From SHLQ01 sp047638715 (GTDB lineage: Bacteria > Actinomycetota > Acidimicrobiia > Acidimicrobiales > SHLQ01), in assembly GCA_047638715.1 (NCBI GenBank), contig JBLIMK010000025.1, positions 1 through 35,833 of the forward strand: a stretch of DNA of 35,833 bases. The letters run 5' to 3'. The notes under the pieces were generated by a model. The model worked only from the letters and a program-made list of their open reading frames with translations, did not search any database and was not told the DNA's origin. Position numbers and translations under genes: made by a program. Shown piece by piece: positions 32,063-35,833 of the stretch. Positions within the stretch are counted from its first letter, which is position 1. Every line of letters starts with the position of its first letter.

Positions 32063-33118
32063 ATGGGGTTCTCTACTCGAGTTACTGCGGTCGATGTCCA
32101 TGCCGAGGGTGAGCCCGGCCGCGTGATCACCTCAGGCATGCCCGATCTTCCGCCCGGAACGATGTTGCAGAAGATGCGGTGGCTTGAATCGAACGCTGAT
32201 CACATCCGGCTGCAGATGTTGCGCGAACCGCGCGGCTATCCAGGTCTGTGCTGCAACGCGATCGTGCCGTCCGACAATCCGGCCGCCGATACTGGATTCA
32301 TCATCATGGAGCAGACCGAGTATCCGCCGATGTCGGGGAGCAACACCATCTGCGTCGTGACCGCTCTACTCGAGACCGGGATCGTGCCGATGATCGAGCC
32401 GGTCACGGAGTTGACCCTCGAATCGCCGGCAGGACTGATCGCCGTCCGAGCGGATTGTGCCGACGGAAAGGTCACCAGGGTGAACTTCACGAACGTTCCT
32501 TCTTTCGTGGTACAACTCGACGCCGAAGTGAACGTGCCCCAGCTCGGCACCGTGCTGGTCGATATTGCGTGGGGAGGGATGTTCTACGCAATTGCTGACG
32601 GAGATTCGTTGGGTGTCGACCTGAGCGCTGCGAATGGTGGTGAGATTGCGCGCGTGAGCGAGATGATCCGGGTCGCCACACTGGAACAATTCCCGGTTGC
32701 ACATCCACTTCATCCGGAGTTGACGGGTCCAACGATCTCGCAGTTGTCTGGAGCACCTTCGGTCGCCGGTGCGCATCGCCGCAATGCGGTCACTGTCGCG
32801 ACGGGTTCTCTCGACTGGAGCCGGCCCGAGACATGGACGGGCGCACTCGACCGTTGCCCGTGTGGCACGGGCACGTCGGCGAAGATGGCGGTGCTCCATG
32901 CTCGGGGCGAGTTGGGCGTCGGTGATGACTTCGTCCACGAGGGCCCGCTCGGCACGACGTTTCACGGCCGAATCGTGGAGGAGACGTCCGTCGGCGGCTT
33001 CGACGCGATCATTCCCGAGATTGGTGGGCAGGGCTGGATCACCGGTACTGGCGAGTACGTCCTCGACGACACCGATCCGTTCCCCAGGGGTTTCACCGTC
33101 GGCGACATCTGGCCCTAA
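32063..33118 (+). CDS. Proline racemase family enzyme with Ser/Cys active pair
   Basis: 351 residues of the proline racemase / 4-hydroxyproline 2-epimerase / trans-3-hydroxy-L-proline dehydratase family. The first active position, Cys in the MCGHG motif of racemases, is Ser91 in PPMSGSNTICV. The second cysteine is kept: Cys267 in DRCPCGTGTSAKMA. Other typical parts are DVHAEGEPGRVI near the start and TFHGRIVEE and GWITGTGEY near the end. Ser/Cys members are known in this family and have been linked to hydroxyproline epimerase and 3-hydroxyproline dehydratase activities; the activity here is inferred. It starts four bases after the MscS stop. A transposase element begins two bases after its stop codon. 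Confidence 0.9.
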   Translation: MGFSTRVTAVDVHAEGEPGRVITSGMPDLPPGTMLQKMRWLESNADHIRLQMLREPRGYPGLCCNAIVPSDNPAADTGFIIMEQTEYPPMSGSNTICVVTALLETGIVPMIEPVTELTLESPAGLIAVRADCADGKVTRVNFTNVPSFVVQLDAEVNVPQLGTVLVDIAWGGMFYAIADGDSLGVDLSAANGGEIARVSEMIRVATLEQFPVAHPLHPELTGPTISQLSGAPSVAGAHRRNAVTVATGSLDWSRPETWTGALDRCPCGTGTSAKMAVLHARGELGVGDDFVHEGPLGTTFHGRIVEETSVGGFDAIIPEIGGQGWITGTGEYVLDDTDPFPRGFTVGDIWP

Positions 33119-33119
33119 C

Positions 33120-33150
33120 GGGGTCAGGTCTCAACATCAAACAATTCCGC
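33120..33150 (+). repeat. Left terminal inverted repeat of the Y1-transposase element
   Basis: Begins GGGGTCAGGTCTCAAC and ends AACAATTCCGC, overlapping the last base of the transposase stop region. Identical over its first 16 bases to the left end of the small element at 9447. Confidence 0.85.
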
Positions 33151-34112
33151 TAGAGGCCTCCGAGCAGGAGTGACCGTCGTACCTGCTCGACCCGAAGCGC
33201 AATGACGTCATCTGTGGCTGAGATTCTCCGGAACCGGCTGGCGATAACACCCGCACTCTGCGCTGAGCCGAAGCCGTATCGATTCGCAAGCTCGGCGAGC
33301 GAAGCTCCCCCCAACTCCTGAGCCAGCCCGACAGCAACGATTCGAGGAATCCCGCGTGCTCCCCGACCTCTAACGCCGGTGATAAGGCTGTGGTGGGACG
33401 TGTCGAACACACTGCTGATCGCGCTTTCGATCAGTTCGAACGAGGGCCGTACCGCGGCCTGTCGAGCATGTCCGATCGTTTGATCATCGACCTTCGCGCG
33501 TTTCAGCGCACCAGCGATGAACGAGTCCGATCCGATGACTTGGGGATACTTGCCCATGTCGAGAGTGTTTCCCGGCCGTCCTTCCGTCACAGCTCGTCGG
33601 AGCTGCGCTCGAGTCGATATGCCTGCGATCTTCAGCGCTCCATCCGACAACCACTCGGGCCGGGCACCGGGATGGCCAAGGAAGTACGAATAACTCGACC
33701 ACGGATAGGAGCTCGCATCGCTCACCATTCCAGCCTCGAGCGGGTTTCGCATGACGTAGATGACAGCGCGATGCACGTAACCGTCAGTGTCGATCAGCTT
33801 CGAATAGAAGCGATCCTTGAACAGTGGACCGTCGGTCTCGTTCCTTCGATTGAACCGTTGCACGTACACCGAGCCCAGTCGGTGCATTGCTCGACTCAGG
33901 TTGCCCTCCGGAGTCTGCATGACCAGATGGAAGTGGTTTGTCATCAGGCAGTAAGAGTGCGTAACGACGCCGTAGCGGCGGTGAATGTCGCCCAGCAGAT
34001 CGAGGAATCCATGCCTGTCATCGTCGGTCACGAAGATGCGCTGCTTGCGGGCTCCTCGGTTGGTTACGTGGTAGTACGCGCCATCAAAGTTGATGCGCAG
34101 TTGGCGGGCCAC
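33150..34112 (-). CDS. REP-associated tyrosine transposase-like protein (Y1_Tnp, HUH)
   Basis: 320 residues from GTG 34112, with GGAG seven bases upstream. The IS200-type Y1 domain fills residues 1-130: MARQLRINFDGAYYHVTNRG, the metal-binding HUH motif His60-Phe-His62 in MTNHFHLVMQTPEG, and the single catalytic tyrosine Tyr119 in VIYVMRNPLEAGMV. The C-terminal third holds a DnaA-like helix-turn-helix (LAQELGGASLAELANRYGFGSAQSAGVI). This architecture is that of RAYT (TnpA-REP) relatives that cut and rejoin single strands at hairpin-forming repeats. All catalytic residues are present, so it may be active. Here it is enclosed by clear inverted repeats. Confidence 0.93.
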   Translation of the reverse strand: MARQLRINFDGAYYHVTNRGARKQRIFVTDDDRHGFLDLLGDIHRRYGVVTHSYCLMTNHFHLVMQTPEGNLSRAMHRLGSVYVQRFNRRNETDGPLFKDRFYSKLIDTDGYVHRAVIYVMRNPLEAGMVSDASSYPWSSYSYFLGHPGARPEWLSDGALKIAGISTRAQLRRAVTEGRPGNTLDMGKYPQVIGSDSFIAGALKRAKVDDQTIGHARQAAVRPSFELIESAISSVFDTSHHSLITGVRGRGARGIPRIVAVGLAQELGGASLAELANRYGFGSAQSAGVIASRFRRISATDDVIALRVEQVRRSLLLGGL

Positions 34113-34218
34113 AGGGCGCTCCGTCTCTTGTTTTGGGATTGCACGGGGGAAGCGGCGATCATCACCGTACTGACGCGGTGTGACAGGGCTTTGTTCGCGG
34201 TTGAGAGGCGACGTCGAT

Positions 34219-34249
34219 GCGGAATTGTTAATGGTTGAGACCTGACCCC
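34219..34249 (-). repeat. Right terminal inverted repeat of the Y1-transposase element
   Basis: Reads GCGGAATTGTTAATGG then TTGAGACCTGACCCC, the reverse complement of the left repeat with four differences. Its inner part ATTGTTAA and its outer part also occur at the right end of the small element at 9601-9627. Confidence 0.85.
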
Positions 34250-34263
34250 ACTAGCGTTGGTCG

Positions 34264-35833
34264 ATGAGCTCTGATGGCCTGGACGTGCTGCGCGAGATCG
34301 AACAGCGGGTGTTGTGGCTCGCCTGTCGGATGGTCGATGTAGCGAACCGTCGCGACGACACTGACATCAAGGTCGGAGGCCATCAAGCGTCGTCGGCGTC
34401 GATGGTCTCGATCATGACCGCGCTGTGGTTCGCCCACATCGGCGGCGAGGACAAGGTCGCGGTCAAGCCGCACGCATCGCCCGTCTACCACGCGATCAAA
34501 TACCTGACCGGCGAGCTCGATCGGAGCTACCTGACGACGCTTCGTCAGCGTGGCGGGCTTCAGGCGTACCCGAGCAGAACCAAAGACCCCGACGTCTCGG
34601 ACTTCTCCACAGGCTCGGTCGGGCTTGGTGCCGTGGCGCCGCTCTTCTCCGCCCTCACACGCCGATACCTCGATGACCACATCGGTCAGCGGCCCGACGC
34701 CCGATTCGTTGCGCTGGTCGGCGACGCCGAGCTCGACGAGGGGAACATCTGGGAAGCCATTGCTGACCCGGCGACGCAGGGTCTGTCCAACTTCACGATG
34801 GTGGTCGACCTGAATCGCCAAAGCCTCGATCGTGTTATCCCCGACATCGCCGCGATCCGACTTCAGAACTTCTTCGCCGACGCAGGATGGCATGTCACCG
34901 AGGCGAAGTACGGCCATCGTCTACAAGCGGCGTTTCAAGAACCCGAGGGTGACGCGCTTCGAGCGCACATCGATGCGATGGACAACGAGTGGTATCAGTC
35001 GCTATTCGCCCTGCATGGGTCCGAGCTCCGGGAGAAGTTCCTCCGCGGCGCGGCGCCCCAGGTGCACGCCATGGCCGGCCGACACGACGACGGCTCACTG
35101 AGGGCCCTCGTGACCGACTTAGGCGGACATGATCACCGTTCATTGCTCGATGCGTTTGCCGAGTGCGACGCGGCTACCGATCGCCCCAGCGTCCTGTTCG
35201 CCTACACGATCAAGGGCTGGGGTCTCCCAATGGCCGGCGATCCAATGAACCACGCGGCGCTTCTCACACCTGAACAGATCGACGCCTTTCGTGGCGACGT
35301 GGGCCTAACCGAACTCACGGAGTGGGATCGATTCGATCCCGAATCAGACGCGGGGAAGCTCTGCGCCTCGATCGGTAGTGCGATCAACAACACAGCGCCA
35401 GCGTCACGGCCGACCCTTCCGATCCCCGATAGCGCGCGGCCGCCGGTTCTGTCGGGTGAGTCATCGACGCAGGTCGCATTCGGGCGAGTGATCACAAGCC
35501 TCGGTGATGTTGACGGCGTGTCGGATCGAATCGTGACGACCGCGCCGGACGTGTCGATCTCGACGAATCTCGGCGGTTGGATCAACAAGACCGGGGTCTA
35601 TGCACCTGACGAGCGCGAGGACCATGGCGGTGCCGAACGGCTGTTGAAGTGGGCGCCGTCGCCGCAAGGGCAGCACATCGAGCTCGGTATCTCGGAGATG
35701 AACCTCTTCATGTTGCTCGGGCAGCTTGGCCTCAGTCACGATCATCACGGCCATCACCTGCTGCCGATCGGGGCGGTCTACGACCCGTTCGTTCTGCGTG
35801 GACTCGATGCGTTCATCTATGGCGTATACAACG
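34264..35833 (+). CDS. Transketolase / pyruvate dehydrogenase E1-like ThDP enzyme (3' end cut by window)
   Basis: The first 523 codons of a larger protein that runs off the window. It shows the actinobacterial transketolase-like E1 pattern: DIKVGGHQASSASMVSIMTALWF, KPHASPVYHAIKYLTGELD, the thiamine-diphosphate and Mg2+ motif GDAELDEGNIWEA ... VVDLNRQSLD, FAYTIKGWGLP, then the pyrimidine-binding domain with TTAPDVSISTNLGGWINKTG and HIELGISEMNLF. The enzymes of this branch are annotated variously as transketolase, pyruvate dehydrogenase E1 (homodimeric) or 2-oxoacid decarboxylating enzymes; the true reaction is not known to me. The ATG lies 15 bases after the transposon end with no clear ribosome binding site, so its expression may depend on the element. 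Confidence 0.85.
   Translation, partial: MSSDGLDVLREIEQRVLWLACRMVDVANRRDDTDIKVGGHQASSASMVSIMTALWFAHIGGEDKVAVKPHASPVYHAIKYLTGELDRSYLTTLRQRGGLQAYPSRTKDPDVSDFSTGSVGLGAVAPLFSALTRRYLDDHIGQRPDARFVALVGDAELDEGNIWEAIADPATQGLSNFTMVVDLNRQSLDRVIPDIAAIRLQNFFADAGWHVTEAKYGHRLQAAFQEPEGDALRAHIDAMDNEWYQSLFALHGSELREKFLRGAAPQVHAMAGRHDDGSLRALVTDLGGHDHRSLLDAFAECDAATDRPSVLFAYTIKGWGLPMAGDPMNHAALLTPEQIDAFRGDVGLTELTEWDRFDPESDAGKLCASIGSAINNTAPASRPTLPIPDSARPPVLSGESSTQVAFGRVITSLGDVDGVSDRIVTTAPDVSISTNLGGWINKTGVYAPDEREDHGGAERLLKWAPSPQGQHIELGISEMNLFMLLGQLGLSHDHHGHHLLPIGAVYDPFVLRGLDAFIYGVYN

Larger units (their letters stand above)
33120..34249. mobile_element. Complete Y1-transposase element with 31-base inverted repeats
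   Basis: Left end 33120-33150 and right end 34219-34249 are inverted repeats, 27 of 31 bases identical: GGGGTCAGGTCTCAAC, four differing bases, then AACAATTCCGC on the left. The single gene inside (33150-34112, minus strand) is a RAYT-like transposase. About 106 bases lie between its start and the right repeat. The element occupies the short gap between the racemase stop (33118) and the next start (34264). Without it the two genes would be about 15 bases apart. Confidence 0.88.

Noticed and set aside
1..35833. CRISPR arrays, rRNA genes, phage genes, toxin-antitoxin or known defence genes
   Set aside because: Looked for but none seen; no regularly spaced short repeats and no matching protein motifs.

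Overview
The window looks like chromosomal DNA of a high-GC actinobacterium, most probably of the Acidimicrobiia (Ilumatobacter-like) type. This rests on family content: a GuaB3-type IMP dehydrogenase relative fused by overlap to guaA, a UPF0182 membrane protein, a PDZ plus Lon-type membrane protease, a DivIVA-like coiled-coil protein, a PASTA-less Ser/Thr kinase, a TIGR03086 (DinB-like) protein, a CIRCE-controlled groES-groEL operon and an actinobacterial transketolase/pyruvate-dehydrogenase-like protein. The placement is inference; no rRNA or tRNA gene was seen.

Layout. 1-2031: the end of a glutamate-synthase-like (glxC-glxD / mgsB-mgsC) operon. 2039-2713: a minus-strand protein with a possible HxD...H oxygenase pattern. 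2749-5013: promoter, CIRCE operator, groES, groEL and a strong terminator. 5060-5209: a 49-codon membrane miniprotein on the minus strand that shares this terminator. 5253-9426: a plus-strand run of HhH-GPD glycosylase, class IV aminotransferase, a small unknown, a Nudix hydrolase and an aromatic amino acid decarboxylase. 9447-9627: a short inverted-repeat element. 9658-10616: a decayed two-component system (response regulator with one in-frame stop, kinase reduced to its ATPase domain). 10731-13989: guaB3-guaA and a TIGR03086 protein. 14144-15078: a two-gene YeeE/YedE-type sulfur transporter. 15085-17580: a membrane Ser/Thr kinase with a predicted propeller-like outer domain. 17676-21256: a heterodimeric ABC exporter. 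21283-21914: a REP-like hairpin and a HEAT-repeat protein. 22002-26311: a Pro/Glu-rich unknown, a small membrane protein, a two-PDZ Lon-like protease and a DivIVA-like protein. 26404-33118: UPF0182, a small unknown, acyl-CoA dehydrogenase, MscS channel and a proline racemase family enzyme. 33120-34249: a complete Y1 (RAYT-like) transposase element. 34264-end: a thiamine-diphosphate enzyme, cut by the window edge.

The most interesting signal is a family of elements that share the 16-base end GGGGTCAGGTCTCAAC. One copy (33120-34249) carries a single-HUH tyrosine transposase between 31-base inverted repeats. A second (9447-9627) has nearly the same ends but only about 135 bases inside, as expected of a non-autonomous derivative. 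A third site (21283-21322) is a 17-bp hairpin built on the related GGGGTCAGACCC. All three sit just behind the 3' ends of genes. Second in interest are the decayed two-component system, a GuaB3 protein without the usual catalytic cysteine, and a Ser/Cys-type proline racemase homologue.

Many gene pairs overlap by four bases (ATGA or GTGA: 697, 6146, 10293, 11840, 14620, 19469), which points to translational coupling as a general habit of this genome.
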